From Candidatus Neomicrothrix sp. UBA4742 (GTDB taxonomy: Bacteria > Actinomycetota > Acidimicrobiia > Acidimicrobiales > Acidimicrobilacustridaceae), in the NCBI GenBank assembly GCA_002403895.1, contig DHIQ01000261.1, positions 16,862-35,600 of the forward strand: a stretch of 18,739 nt of DNA. Reading direction: 5' to 3'. The notes below the pieces were generated by a model. The model was not told the DNA's origin and made no database searches. It worked only from the letters and a program-made list of their open reading frames with translations. Both the position numbers and the translations under genes were made by a program. Within the stretch, counting starts at the first letter, position 1; every line of letters starts with the position of its first letter. Shown here piece after piece: positions 6,366-15,156 of the stretch.

Positions 6366-7496
6366 ATGCGCTACGAGCGGATGGCCATCGAGATCGAGTC
6401 GCCCGAGCAGATGGGCTACGGCTCCATCACCTGCAACCTCACCGAGTCCAGCGTGGCCGATGCCACGCTGGCGTCGCTGGGATTGGGCGACCTCGGCCCG
6501 CAGCTGGCCGAGCTGACGCTGGCCTACGGCGATCACGTCGGACACCCCGGTCTGCGTGAGGTGCTGGCCGCGGACCCGGGGGCGGGCGCGGTGCGGCCCG
6601 GGGACGTGCTGGTGACGCCCGGCGCGGCCGGGGCCCTGTTCATCATCTCCACTGCGCTGCTCAGCCCCGGTAGCCATGTCGTGGTGGCGGCACCCAACTA
6701 CGCCACCAACATCGTCACCCCGCGGGCCATCGGGGCCGACCTGGAACTACTCGAGCTGCGCTACGAGGATGGCTATCGCCTCGACCTCGACCGCTTGGCG
6801 TCGATGATCCGCCCTGACACCGCCTTCGTGAGTCTCACGTGCCCCCACAACCCCACCGGCACCATGCTCACCCTCGACGAGATCGACGCCGTGATCGGCC
6901 TCGTCGAGGCCCGAGGTACCCGACTGGTGCTGGACGAGACCTACCGGGACATGGGTCGGCCCGAACCCCTGTCGCTCGGGGCCGGACGCTCGCCGGCGGT
7001 GATCAGTGTGTCCTCCATGTCAAAGAGCTATGGCATCCCCGGTATCCGTCTGGGCTGGCTCATGACGGCGGACCCGGCCCTCCAGGAGCTGTTCCTGGCG
7101 GCCAAGGAGCAAATGGTGATCGGCAACTCCCTCATCGACGAAGAGATCGCCTTCCAGGTCTTGCGCCGACGCGACCACCTCCTTCCCGCCATCAGGGCCG
7201 TCATCGGCGCCCACCGCGAGATCGTCACCCGATGGATGCGGGGTGAGCCCGCCCTCGAATGGGTGGAGCCGACGGGAGGAGTGGTGTGCTTTCCCCGCAT
7301 CAGGGACGAGGCCAGCGTCGACGTCGAGGCCTTCTACGGCATCCTCACCCGCAATCACCGCACGTTCGTGGGGCCCGGCCATTGGTTCGAGCAACCCCGG
7401 GCCCACTTCCGCCTCGGCTACGGGTGGCCGGACACGCCTGAGCTGGAAGATGGACTGGCCAACATCAGCGCATCCCTCTCGGCCGCGCGGGTCTGA
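6366..7496 (+). CDS. PLP-dependent fold-type I aminotransferase (class I/II)
   Basis: This 376-residue enzyme has the full set of class I/II aminotransferase residues: Lys220 (SMSKSYGIPGIRLGW) for the PLP Schiff base, Asn162 (CPHNPTG), Asp190 and Tyr193 (LVLDETYRDM), Arg228 near the PLP phosphate, and Arg349 (HFRLGYG) for the substrate carboxylate. The YGDHVGHPGLREVLA stretch near residues 54-68 is the usual N-terminal motif. Substrates cannot be read from the sequence; similarity in style to capreomycidine-synthase-like and other unassigned aminotransferases means a lyase or cyclase role is possible. ATG 6366 is chosen because the family N-terminus begins here; no SD is seen, and CATGCT 6 nt upstream is a poor leaderless -10. 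It diverges from mdh over 100 bp and ends 3 bp from the convergent ABC operon. Confidence 0.88.
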   Translation: MRYERMAIEIESPEQMGYGSITCNLTESSVADATLASLGLGDLGPQLAELTLAYGDHVGHPGLREVLAADPGAGAVRPGDVLVTPGAAGALFIISTALLSPGSHVVVAAPNYATNIVTPRAIGADLELLELRYEDGYRLDLDRLASMIRPDTAFVSLTCPHNPTGTMLTLDEIDAVIGLVEARGTRLVLDETYRDMGRPEPLSLGAGRSPAVISVSSMSKSYGIPGIRLGWLMTADPALQELFLAAKEQMVIGNSLIDEEIAFQVLRRRDHLLPAIRAVIGAHREIVTRWMRGEPALEWVEPTGGVVCFPRIRDEASVDVEAFYGILTRNHRTFVGPGHWFEQPRAHFRLGYGWPDTPELEDGLANISASLSAARV

Positions 7497-7499
7497 CCG

Positions 7500-9386
7500 T
7501 CACGCGCGCTGCGTGTTGCCCAACCAGCTCTCGTACAGCCGGGCGTAGCGACCACCGGCGGCGACCAGGTCGGCGTGGGGACCCCGCTCCACCAGTTCGC
7601 CATCGGAGAACACGAGGACCAGATCGGCGGCCTCAGCCGTCGACAGGCGATGGGCCACGCTGATGGTGGTACGGCCCTGCGCGAGGCGCACCAAGGCGAC
7701 CGACAGGGCTCGCTCGGTCTCGGGGTCCACTGCACTGGTGGCCTCGTCCAGGATCAACAGGCCGGGATTGGCGAGTTGGGCGCGGGCCAGCGCCACCAAC
7801 TGGCGCTCGCCTACGGACAGGTTCTCGCCCCGCTCCCCCACCTCGGTGTCGAGACCGTCAGGCAAGCGGGCCAGCCACCAATCCAGGCCCAGCCGGACGA
7901 AGGCGGCCCCGACCTCGGCGTTGGTGGCACCCTCCCGACCCATGCGCACGTTGTCGCGGACGGTCGTGTCGAACAGAAACCCGTCCTGGGGCACCATGCG
8001 CACGGCGTCGAACCGGGAGGCGGGGGCGACCTCGCGCAGATCGACCCCGTCCAGGGTGATGCGCCCCCCGGTGGGGTCGGCCAGGCGGCACAGCAGCTTG
8101 GCGAACGTCGTCTTGCCCGAGCCGGTTTGGCCGACGACGGCCACCGCGGTCCCGGCGGGGATCACCACATCGATGTTGCGCAGCACCTGACCACCGTCGC
8201 GATAGGCGAAGTCGAGCGCCTCCGCCCGCACCTCAACCGGGCCCTCAGGCAGGGTCGCCCCGGGCTCGGGCTCCTCGATGTCGAGGGGGATGTCGATGAC
8301 GTCCAGCACCTTGCGCCAGCCGGCCAGGGCGGTCTGGGTCTGGTCGAGGATCTCGGCCAGCTCGGCGATAGGTACCAACAGCAGGTTGACCAGGAAGGCG
8401 AAGGCGATGAGGGTGCCCGTCTCCAGACCCCAGCCCGGCCCCCGCCACACGCCGATGCCGATCACCGCGGCCAGGGCCAGGCCGCCGAACACATCACCGA
8501 GGGGAAACATGAAGGCGAAGTAGCGAGCCGTGCGCACCTCGGCCCCGTATTGGCGATCGACCGCAGCATGGACCCGATCTCGCACCCGGCCGGTGATGCC
8601 GTAGGCCCGGATCACCCCGGCTCCCATGACCGACTCGGACACCGCCGACAGCGTCTGGCCCACCCGGGTGCGCACCACATCGTAGGCCTGGAGCTGGCGG
8701 CGCTGCAGGACCCGCAGGATGGGCAGCAGGGGGGCCATGACCACGGCCGTGACGATGGTGAGTTGCCACGAGTAGACGGTCATGACGGCCAGGGTCCCGA
8801 CGATGATGACCGAGTCCACGATCCAGGCCACGCCCCCCCACTGGGCGAAGCGGGCGATGGTCTCCACGTCGCTCGTCACCCGAGCGGTCAGCTCGCCCCG
8901 CTTGGATTCGTTGTGGTCGGCGATGCTCAGCCGATGGATGTGGGTGAAGGCCCGCACCCGCAGGTTGCACAGCATCAACTCGGCCGACTGCACCAGGCGG
9001 ATGTACGTCGCCCGGCTGAGGATCATCACCACCACGGTGATGATCAGCGCCAACGCGCTGGCACCGGCCACGAAGCCAAGCCGGAAGCCGCCCGACCCGG
9101 TGACACCCTTGTCGAGGATCTGCTGGATGAGCACCGGGGTGACCAGTCGACCCACCGCGGTGGCCACGGCCATGGCCACGGTGAAGGCGATCCCGGTGCG
9201 CAGCTCAGGGCTGACGGCCAGCCCTCGGCGCAACACCTGGAGTGCCCGTACCGAGGGAGTGTCGAACTCCTCGGTGAGCAGCTCGGTTTGGTCGTCGAAC
9301 ATGGCCGGGCGGGTGAAGGCCATCGGCGCCTCGAGCGCCGCCTTCTGTTCCTCGTCGGCCACCAGCTTGTCGATCGACTCGCTCAC
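7500..9386 (-). CDS. ABC exporter half-transporter, canonical-Walker-B subunit
   Basis: This 628-residue half-transporter has an N-terminal membrane domain (about 60-350) and a C-terminal ATPase domain (about 385-615). Visible motifs are Walker A GQTGSGKT (419-426, Lys425), Q-loop VPQDG (465-469), Walker B LLILDE (Asp547, catalytic Glu548) and the switch His579 (VAHRLST). The signature loop is LSVGE (523-527) instead of LSGGQ. It starts with GTG in a 4-nt overlap with the stop of the partner gene, so the two are coupled. The intact Glu548 and His579, combined with an altered signature, are complementary to the partner and indicate a heterodimer with one normal and one degenerate ATP site, as in TM287/288 or BmrCD. 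Likely an exporter of lipids, drugs or peptides; the substrate is unknown. Confidence 0.93.
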   Translation of the reverse strand: MSESIDKLVADEEQKAALEAPMAFTRPAMFDDQTELLTEEFDTPSVRALQVLRRGLAVSPELRTGIAFTVAMAVATAVGRLVTPVLIQQILDKGVTGSGGFRLGFVAGASALALIITVVVMILSRATYIRLVQSAELMLCNLRVRAFTHIHRLSIADHNESKRGELTARVTSDVETIARFAQWGGVAWIVDSVIIVGTLAVMTVYSWQLTIVTAVVMAPLLPILRVLQRRQLQAYDVVRTRVGQTLSAVSESVMGAGVIRAYGITGRVRDRVHAAVDRQYGAEVRTARYFAFMFPLGDVFGGLALAAVIGIGVWRGPGWGLETGTLIAFAFLVNLLLVPIAELAEILDQTQTALAGWRKVLDVIDIPLDIEEPEPGATLPEGPVEVRAEALDFAYRDGGQVLRNIDVVIPAGTAVAVVGQTGSGKTTFAKLLCRLADPTGGRITLDGVDLREVAPASRFDAVRMVPQDGFLFDTTVRDNVRMGREGATNAEVGAAFVRLGLDWWLARLPDGLDTEVGERGENLSVGERQLVALARAQLANPGLLILDEATSAVDPETERALSVALVRLAQGRTTISVAHRLSTAEAADLVLVFSDGELVERGPHADLVAAGGRYARLYESWLGNTQRA

Positions 9387-11230
9387 AATCCCACCGCCTC
9401 GGCGCCGCCCGCGGTCTCGTACGCCCGCACGATCCGCTCATAGGCGGGCACGGTGGCGATGAGGTCCTCGTGGCGTCCCTGGGCTTCCACCCGGCCCTCA
9501 TCGAGGAACACCACGCGATCGGCCAGCTCGATGGTCGAGACCCGCTGGGCCACCACCAGGGTGGTGGTGGCCAGGTCACGCCGCAGCCCGCCCAGGATCT
9601 CGGACTCGACGACGGGGTCCACGGCCGACGTGGCGTCGTCCAGGATCAGCACGCTCGGCTGGCGCAGCAGAGCGCGAGCCAAAGCCACCCGCTGGCGCTG
9701 TCCGCCCGAAAGGGTGACGCCGCGCTCGCCCAGCACCGTGGCCATGCCCATGGGCAGCTCGGTCACAAACCGGTCGGCCTGAGCCACCGCCATGGCCTGA
9801 CGCACCTCGTCGTTGGACACGTCGAGGCCCAACACCACGTTCTCCCACAGGGTGTCGGCGAACAGGAACGTCTCCTGGAACACGAGGGCTGCCTGACGAT
9901 GCAACGACGCCGGGTCCGCCACCCGGAGATCCACACCGCCGAGGCTGACCGCCCCCGCGGTGGGGTCGGTGAGGCGTACCAGCAACTCGCACAACGTGGT
10001 CTTCCCGGCTCCAGTGGAGCCCACCAGGGCGACGATCTCCCCCGGATCGATGCGGAACGACACGCCGGAGAGCACGGGCTGGTCCGGCTCATAGGCGAAG
10101 AACACCTCGGCCAACGTCACGTCGAGGCCGCCGTCGGGGAGGGGCCGGGCGTCGGCCGCTTCGGGCACCGGCGTCCTCGGCGACGCCATGACCCGGTCGA
10201 GCCGGGCGGTGGAGACCACGGCGCGGGGCAGCTCTTCGAGGAAGTAGCCCACGACCTGCATGGGGAAGGCGAGGATGCTGAACAGGGCGATGCCCTGCAC
10301 CAGCTGCCCGGTGGTGATCCGGTCCACGGAGATCTCCCACGAGCCGAGCGCAAGCAACAAGATGGCGCCGATGGTGGGCAGCCCCTGGAGCACCGGCTCG
10401 AACGAGCCTCGCAAGCGCCCGACGTGCACCCGGGTGGCTCGCAGGCGATCGGCGGCCGCCTCCAGCCGGTCGATCTCCAGCTGGCTGCGGCCCAGCGTCT
10501 TGACCACGAGGGCACCGTCGATACTCTCGTGGACGATGCGCGACACCGCCCCGACCTGTTCCTGCACGACCTCGGCCGGACGCTCGATGCGCTTGGTGTA
10601 GACCCGGTTGAGCAGGGCCAGGGCGGGGAACAGCAGCAGGCCGAGCAGCATCATCCAGAGGTCGACCAGCGCCAGGCTGATCACCGCGAACACGATGAGG
10701 GCGATGACGCCGGTGGCGAAGGGCACGGGGCTCATGACCTCGGTGGCGGCCAGGACGTCGCTGTCGGTGTGGGCCAAGAGCTCGCCGGTGGGATGGTCCC
10801 GGTGGAAGTCCAGGGGTACGTCGAGGTAGAGGTCCGAGATCGTGCGCCGCCAGCGGGCCTGCACCCGGAAGGCCGTGAGCCCCGCGCAATAGCGGCGCAT
10901 GACGATCGAGGCGGCCTTGAGGAAGCCCACGATGACGAGTGCGGTGGCGGCCGCCAACACGGTGGCGTGAGTGACGCTGCCCCCACCGAGAGCGGGCAGG
11001 ATCACGTTCTGGGTGACCCGACCCAGCACCACGGTGGATCCGACGGTGGCCGCCGCATAGAGGGAGGCGCCGATCACCGAGATCACGAACGTGCGCGGCT
11101 CTTGTCGCACGTAGCGCGCCACGACCCGTATCCCCCGTCGGAACAGGCCAGTGGGGCTCGATCGAGGCGCACCCTGGTCGTCCATATCCCCGTCATCGTC
11201 GCCCACCGATGGCCGGTGGGCGAATCGCAT
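9383..11230 (-). CDS. ABC exporter half-transporter, degenerate-Walker-B subunit
   Basis: This 615-residue half-transporter is the first gene of the exporter operon. The membrane domain spans about 45-340 and the ATPase domain about 370-600. Walker A is GSTGAGKT (404-411) and the signature is a perfect LSGGQ (507-511). The catalytic Glu after Walker B is Asp (VLILDD, Asp531-Asp532), and the switch His is Gln562 (VAQRVST). These changes mark the non-hydrolysing site of a heterodimeric exporter. ATG 11230 is chosen because GGAGG lies 6 nt before it; ATG 11185 is an in-frame alternative with a poorly spaced GGGG. The extra 15 N-terminal residues are polar and may not matter. Only 26 bp separate this start from the divergent lyase gene. 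Confidence 0.92.
   Translation of the reverse strand: MRFAHRPSVGDDDGDMDDQGAPRSSPTGLFRRGIRVVARYVRQEPRTFVISVIGASLYAAATVGSTVVLGRVTQNVILPALGGGSVTHATVLAAATALVIVGFLKAASIVMRRYCAGLTAFRVQARWRRTISDLYLDVPLDFHRDHPTGELLAHTDSDVLAATEVMSPVPFATGVIALIVFAVISLALVDLWMMLLGLLLFPALALLNRVYTKRIERPAEVVQEQVGAVSRIVHESIDGALVVKTLGRSQLEIDRLEAAADRLRATRVHVGRLRGSFEPVLQGLPTIGAILLLALGSWEISVDRITTGQLVQGIALFSILAFPMQVVGYFLEELPRAVVSTARLDRVMASPRTPVPEAADARPLPDGGLDVTLAEVFFAYEPDQPVLSGVSFRIDPGEIVALVGSTGAGKTTLCELLVRLTDPTAGAVSLGGVDLRVADPASLHRQAALVFQETFLFADTLWENVVLGLDVSNDEVRQAMAVAQADRFVTELPMGMATVLGERGVTLSGGQRQRVALARALLRQPSVLILDDATSAVDPVVESEILGGLRRDLATTTLVVAQRVSTIELADRVVFLDEGRVEAQGRHEDLIATVPAYERIVRAYETAGGAEAVGL
11201..11221. repeat. Perfect 8-bp inverted repeat at the divergent ABC/lyase gene starts
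   Basis: GCCCACCG (11201-11208) and CGGTGGGC (11214-11221) form a perfect inverted repeat with a 5-nt centre. It falls 36 bp before the lyase ATG, and within the first codons of the ABC gene (or just upstream if that gene starts at 11185). It could be an operator; no bound regulator is encoded next to it. Confidence 0.5.
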
Positions 11231-11243
11231 TTCCCGCCTCCAC

Positions 11244-11249
11244 TAACGT
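11244..11249 (+). promoter_or_regulatory. Probable leaderless -10 box of the first lyase gene
   Basis: TAACGT ends 7 nt before the ATG at 11257. The only purine-rich stretch (GGAG, 11251-11254) is 2 nt from the ATG, too close to act as an SD, so leaderless initiation is the better reading. Confidence 0.45.
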
Positions 11250-11256
11250 CGGAGCC

Positions 11257-12306
11257 ATGCGCAGTCCCAAGGACTTCTTCCGCCCCCTGGCCCTGGGTGC
11301 TCCCCAACCGCTGAGGGAGATCCCGGCACGGCCGTCGCGGATGATCCACTTCTTCCCTTCGTCGAACCCCAAGATGGTGGCCAAGGTCCCCGACATCGCC
11401 CCCACCGTCGACGTGTTGCTGGCCAACCTCGAAGACGGCGTACCCGCCAGCGACAAGGACGCGGCCCGCGCCGGGCTGGTCGAGGTGGCCCGCACAGTCG
11501 ACATGGGCGACACCCAGTTCTGGACCCGGGTGAACTCTCTGGACTCGCCGTGGGGCCTCGATGATCTCACCGCGGCGGTGCTCGAAGCGGGCGAGGCCCT
11601 CGATGTGATCATGATCCCCAAGGTCGAGGGCGCCGAGGACATCCACTACGTCGATCGGCTGCTGGCCCAACTCGAAGCGAAGGCCGGGCTGACCGAGCCG
11701 CTGCTGGTGCACGCCCTCCTCGAGACCGCCCGGGGGGTGGCCAATGTCGAGGAGATCTGCGCCGCCTCGCCCCGCATGCAGGGCCTGTCACTGGGGCCGG
11801 CCGACCTCGCCGCCAACCGGCGAATGAAGACCACCCGGGTGGGTGGCGGTCATCCCGGCTACCTGGTGCGCCAGGACCCGGATGCCGATGATCCCGAAGC
11901 GCCACGCGCCACCTATCAGCAGGACCTGTGGCACTACACGATCGCCCGGATGGTGGACGCTTGCGTGGCGAACGGAATCCTTCCCTTCTACGGCCCCTTC
12001 GGCGACATCAAGGACACGGTGGCCTGCGAGGACCAGTTCCGCAATGCCTTCCTGCTGGGCTGCGTGGGGGCGTGGAGCCTGCATCCGGTGCAGATCGACA
12101 TCGCCCGCCGGGTGTTCAGCCCGGACCCGGCCGATGTGGCCCACGCGCTGAAGGTGATCGACGCCATGGGCGACGGCACCGGAGCGGTGTTGCTGGACGG
12201 GAAGATGGAAGACGACGCCTCGGTCAAGCAATGCCAGGTCATTGTCCAGCTGGCCCGCCAGCTCGCCGCCCGCGACCCCGAGCTGGCCGCGGCCTACGGG
12301 TTCTGA
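11257..12306 (+). CDS. CitE/HpcH-family lyase, malyl-CoA lyase type (long form)
   Basis: This 349-residue enzyme belongs to the HpcH/HpaI aldolase - citrate lyase beta superfamily, which makes or splits C-C bonds between an acyl-CoA and glyoxylate, pyruvate or oxaloacetate. It has the TIM-barrel motifs NLEDGVP (about 57-63), FWTRVNS with Arg91 for the substrate, and the metal ligands Glu156 (HALLETARG) and Asp183 (LGPADLA). The N-terminus [22 protein letters not shown] is typical of a conserved actinobacterial subgroup related to L-malyl-CoA/beta-methylmalyl-CoA lyase. A likely reaction is malyl-CoA to acetyl-CoA plus glyoxylate; I infer this from family only. A second, shorter family member follows after 20 bp. 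The frame is open upstream to 11209, but the conserved part and the TAACGT box support ATG 11257. Confidence 0.88.
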   Translation: MRSPKDFFRPLALGAPQPLREIPARPSRMIHFFPSSNPKMVAKVPDIAPTVDVLLANLEDGVPASDKDAARAGLVEVARTVDMGDTQFWTRVNSLDSPWGLDDLTAAVLEAGEALDVIMIPKVEGAEDIHYVDRLLAQLEAKAGLTEPLLVHALLETARGVANVEEICAASPRMQGLSLGPADLAANRRMKTTRVGGGHPGYLVRQDPDADDPEAPRATYQQDLWHYTIARMVDACVANGILPFYGPFGDIKDTVACEDQFRNAFLLGCVGAWSLHPVQIDIARRVFSPDPADVAHALKVIDAMGDGTGAVLLDGKMEDDASVKQCQVIVQLARQLAARDPELAAAYGF

Positions 12307-12326
12307 GAGATCGAGGACACGATCCG

Positions 12327-13205
12327 ATGGTGAACGACAGCCTCCGTCCCCGCCGCTCCGTGCTGTACATGCCAGGCGCCAACGAGCGGGCCCTGGACAA
12401 AGCCAAGACCATCCCGGCCGACGCACTCATCCTCGATTTGGAGGACGCGGTGGCCCCCGACGCCAAGGTGGAGGCGCGGGCCCGGGTCTGCGCCGCAGCC
12501 GCGTCCGGGGAGTACGGCAACCGGGAGATCACCATCCGGGCCAATGGCCTCGACACCGAGTGGCACGCCGATGACCTCCGCGCCATCGCCGAGGCCGGGC
12601 CGGCGGCGGTGGTGATCCCCAAGATCAACTCGGCGGCCGAGGTGGCGGCCGTAGAGCGGGCGCTGGAGGCGGCCGGTGCTCCGAGCCACACTCGCATCTG
12701 GGCCATGCTGGAGACGCCGGTGGCCATGCTCCACGCCGAGGAGATCGCCACGTCCAGTGAGCGCCTGTCCGTGCTGGTCATGGGGACCAACGACCTGGCC
12801 AAGGAGTTGTACGCCGAGCACGTCCCCGGCCGCCAGCCGCTGCTGTTCGGGTTGTCGCAGTGCCTGCTCGCCGCTCGCATGGCCGGCAAGGTGGTTCTCG
12901 ACGGGGTCTACAACGACATCAAGAACCCCGACGGTTTCCTGGCCGAATGCGTGCAGGGCGCCCAGATGGGATTCGACGGCAAGACGCTGATCCATCCCAC
13001 CCAGGTCGAACCGTGCAATGACGTGTTCGCCCCCGACGTCGCCGAGCTGGACCGGGCCAAGGGCCTCATCCTGGCCTTCGAAGAGGCCGAAGGGCAGGGC
13101 AAGGGTGTGGCTACGTTCGAGGGTCGGATGATCGAGAACATGCACGTCGAGAACGCCCGGCGGGCCCTGGCCATGGCGGAGGCCATCGCCGAGTTCCAGT
13201 CCTGA
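12327..13205 (+). CDS. CitE-like lyase/thioesterase (short form)
   Basis: This 292-residue CitE-type protein is full length for CitE-like enzymes. It has the starting motif RRSVLYMPGANERALDKA (9-26), LILDLEDAVAP (34-44), Arg71 (TIRANG), the metal ligands Glu129 (AMLETPVA) and Asp156 (GTNDLA), and the C-terminal GFDGKTLIHPTQ (215-226) that closes over the active site. Family members act as citramalyl-CoA lyase, malyl-CoA lyase or (3S)-malyl-CoA thioesterase; the exact activity is not decidable here. Pairing with the preceding long form resembles the Mcl1 lyase/Mcl2 thioesterase pair known in Rhodobacter, though those are not necessarily adjacent. ATG 12327 has a GAGG about 10 nt upstream. The methyltransferase gene follows after 1 nt. 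Confidence 0.88.
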   Translation: MVNDSLRPRRSVLYMPGANERALDKAKTIPADALILDLEDAVAPDAKVEARARVCAAAASGEYGNREITIRANGLDTEWHADDLRAIAEAGPAAVVIPKINSAAEVAAVERALEAAGAPSHTRIWAMLETPVAMLHAEEIATSSERLSVLVMGTNDLAKELYAEHVPGRQPLLFGLSQCLLAARMAGKVVLDGVYNDIKNPDGFLAECVQGAQMGFDGKTLIHPTQVEPCNDVFAPDVAELDRAKGLILAFEEAEGQGKGVATFEGRMIENMHVENARRALAMAEAIAEFQS

Positions 13206-13206
13206 C

Positions 13207-13803
13207 GTGACACCCCCCGACATGGCCCCCGACGACTGGAGCCAGTGGCGGGAACGGGTCGATCTGGAGGGCTATGACGAGCGCTGGCGTCGGATGGCCG
13301 AAGCCGGGGAGAACCCCCACGGCGAGGCGGATCTCGTCTGCTCATTCGAACCGGCGTCGGTCCTGGACGGCGGTTGTGGGACCGGGCGGGTGGCCATCGA
13401 GCTGGCCCGGAGGGGCCTCGACGTGGTGGGCGCCGACCTGGACCCCGACATGATTACTCGAGCCCGGGCCAAAGCTCCCCACCTCGAGTGGGTCCATTCC
13501 AGCCTGGCCGACCTCGACCTCGGCCGCTCGTTCGACGTCGTGGTGCTGGCCGGCAACGTCATCCCCTTCGTGGCCGCCGGCGAGAGGGCCGCGGCGGTGG
13601 CCGGCTGCAGCCGCCACCTCTCCCCCGGTGGACGGCTGATCGCCGGGTTCCAGCTGCGGGCCGGGTGGCCCACCCTGGACGACTACGACGGATGGTGCGC
13701 CGGGGCCGGCCTCGAACTCGAGCATCGCTGGTCGACCTGGGACCGGGCGACCTTCGGGACGGGGGCCGACTACACCGTCACGGTGTCGACGTCGATCCCG
13801 TAG
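13207..13803 (+). CDS. Class I SAM-dependent methyltransferase
   Basis: This 198-residue protein has a Rossmann methyltransferase core. Motif I is VLDGGCGTGRVAIEL (around residues 52-66), the acidic end of strand 2 is VVGADLD (about 76-82), motif IV is FDVVVLAGNV (about 112-121), and LSPGGRLIAGF (about 139-149) is the usual post-core strand. The target is unknown; small methyltransferases of this group modify metabolites. GTG 13207 begins 1 nt after the lyase stop, so it is co-transcribed and probably coupled; ATG 13222 is an alternative start. Its last 26 bp overlap the end of the convergent glucosaminidase gene. Confidence 0.88.
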   Translation: MTPPDMAPDDWSQWRERVDLEGYDERWRRMAEAGENPHGEADLVCSFEPASVLDGGCGTGRVAIELARRGLDVVGADLDPDMITRARAKAPHLEWVHSSLADLDLGRSFDVVVLAGNVIPFVAAGERAAAVAGCSRHLSPGGRLIAGFQLRAGWPTLDDYDGWCAGAGLELEHRWSTWDRATFGTGADYTVTVSTSIP

Positions 13804-15145
13804 GCGGAGTGCGCGGCCGCGGGGGTTGACCGCCGTTGGCGGTCCGGGTCATGACCACGTAGGTGAGGAGCTTTTCGTACACGCCGAGGATGACCGGGCC
13901 GTAGTTGGGGTCACTGGCCCACACGTGGGTGAGCTCGGTCCAGTTCTGGCAGCAGCCGGCGGGGCCCCGCAGGCGGCTGTCGACCAGCGGGTAGGTGTAC
14001 TCCGGTTTGTGCTGCGCATAGGACTTGAGCAGCTGGATCTGGCCCCGCACGCCGGATTGGACATCCTTGAAGGCGAAACCGGACGGGCAGGTGTCGCAGT
14101 GCCCGATGCCGGCGAAGTTGTTGCCGTTCACCGTGTCCGGGTTGGCGAAGTACCCCGTCTCCACCAGGGCCTGGGCGAACGCCATGTCCCCCCGGATGCC
14201 TTCGGTGGTGCCCTCCGTGATGAACCAGCCAGTGAGGTCGTCGAGCGGTGCGTTGGCCCGGGAAGGATGATTCTGGCCGGCGAACCAAGCGGAGAGCTCC
14301 TCGGCGGTGGCCAAGTTGGCCCCCTCGATGGTGAGCTGCCATCCGGACCGGTTGGCCCGGGCGTTGGCCTCTTCCTTGCGGGCGTCAACCAGCTTGGCGG
14401 CGAGATCGTCCACGCCGGCCTGGGCGTCGTTGACCTTCTGGGCGGCATCGGCGGCCGCTTGACGGGCCGCGTCCAGGGCGGTGTTGGCGTCGACCAGTTG
14501 CCGCTGGGCATCGCGGAGATCCTGCTTGCGGCTGTCGAGCGAGGAGTTGAGCAGCTCCCGTTGACGGGCGGCGGCCGTGCTGTCGCCCTTCAACACGGCA
14601 GACAGCACGGCATCGCCCGAGCCCATGTAGGCGAGGACGGCCAGCGAGCCCAACTGGTCGCGGGAGTTGTCGATGTCGTGGTCCGCGGCGCCCACCGTGG
14701 CCTCGGCCTCCGTCACCGTGGCGTCCGTATCGGCCTGGGCGTGCTTGGCCCCTTCGAGTGCGAAGGCGGCGATCCCCTGCCAGCGCTGGGTCTCCATGGT
14801 CGTGATCTGGGCCGCGAGCAGCCGGATGTGGGGCGTCGGGTCGGGCAACTTGAGATCGGGCGGCAGCGGGGGCTGACCGGGCAACGGGGGCGGGCCGGTG
14901 CGGGGCGGGAGTGGGCCGGGATCGGTGGCGCCCGGCGGAGTGGTGGTCTCGGGCGAGGTGGTCTCGGGCGAGGTGGTGGGGGCCGGGTCGGCGCTGGGAG
15001 GCGTCGTGGTCGTGGTGGTGGGATCGTCCGCCGCCGCCGGGCTAGCGGTGAACGCGGACCAAGAGGCCATGGACGCCATCAGGGCGAACAGGGCCACCAC
15101 CACTTGGCGATCGGGTCGACGACGTACAGCCACGGTCTCTTCCAT
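13778..15145 (-). CDS. Secreted coiled-coil cell-wall hydrolase with glucosaminidase domain
   Basis: This 455-residue protein has four parts. An N-terminal signal peptide spans about residues 1-38 (basic start, hydrophobic core, cleavage near SPAAADD). A Thr/Pro-rich low-complexity linker follows (about 40-100). A long alpha-helical, Ala/Asp/Gln-rich region predicted to form coiled coil covers about 105-270. The C-terminal domain of about 150 residues reads ITEGTTEGIRGDMAFAQALV, then GNNFAGIG and VRGQIQLLKSYA, which are marks of the glucosaminidase (lysozyme-like, PF01832) fold; Glu in GTTEGIRG or QALVETGYF is a catalytic candidate. Four Cys (CDTC, CC) may form disulfides. It should cut peptidoglycan glycan strands outside the cell. 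ATG 15145 is chosen over GTG 15151; no SD is visible, and a strong hairpin lies 12 nt upstream. It runs into the convergent methyltransferase gene by 26 bp. Confidence 0.85.
   Translation of the reverse strand: MEETVAVRRRPDRQVVVALFALMASMASWSAFTASPAAADDPTTTTTTPPSADPAPTTSPETTSPETTTPPGATDPGPLPPRTGPPPLPGQPPLPPDLKLPDPTPHIRLLAAQITTMETQRWQGIAAFALEGAKHAQADTDATVTEAEATVGAADHDIDNSRDQLGSLAVLAYMGSGDAVLSAVLKGDSTAAARQRELLNSSLDSRKQDLRDAQRQLVDANTALDAARQAAADAAQKVNDAQAGVDDLAAKLVDARKEEANARANRSGWQLTIEGANLATAEELSAWFAGQNHPSRANAPLDDLTGWFITEGTTEGIRGDMAFAQALVETGYFANPDTVNGNNFAGIGHCDTCPSGFAFKDVQSGVRGQIQLLKSYAQHKPEYTYPLVDSRLRGPAGCCQNWTELTHVWASDPNYGPVILGVYEKLLTYVVMTRTANGGQPPRPRTPPTGSTSTP
14943..14972 (-). repeat. 15-bp tandem duplication in the Thr/Pro-rich linker
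   Basis: The 15-bp unit GTGGTCTCGGGCGAG (plus strand) occurs twice in direct succession, with the first bases of a third copy. It encodes repeated TSPET residues in the secreted hydrolase linker, so length variation here would stay in frame. Confidence 0.8.
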
Positions 15146-15156
15146 CGGCACGTTGG

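Noticed and set aside
5366..6559. A plus-strand frame of 397 residues opposite mdh
   Set aside because: Antisense shadow of mdh that runs on into the aminotransferase start region in a different frame; no recognisable domain.
6366..7496. Idea that the aminotransferase belongs to a capreomycidine-type antibiotic cluster
   Set aside because: No NRPS, hydroxylase or resistance gene is nearby; the neighbours are central metabolism and transport.
7575..11314. Two plus-strand frames of over 600 residues (7575-9443 and 9470-11314) opposite the ABC genes
   Set aside because: Same low-information composition (His, Gln, Gly, Asp). The minus strand shows all ABC motifs, so these are shadows of codon bias.
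14898..15060. GGT/GTG-rich repetitive stretch considered as a CRISPR or regulatory repeat
   Set aside because: It is the coding DNA of the Thr/Pro-rich linker; there are no regular spacers.
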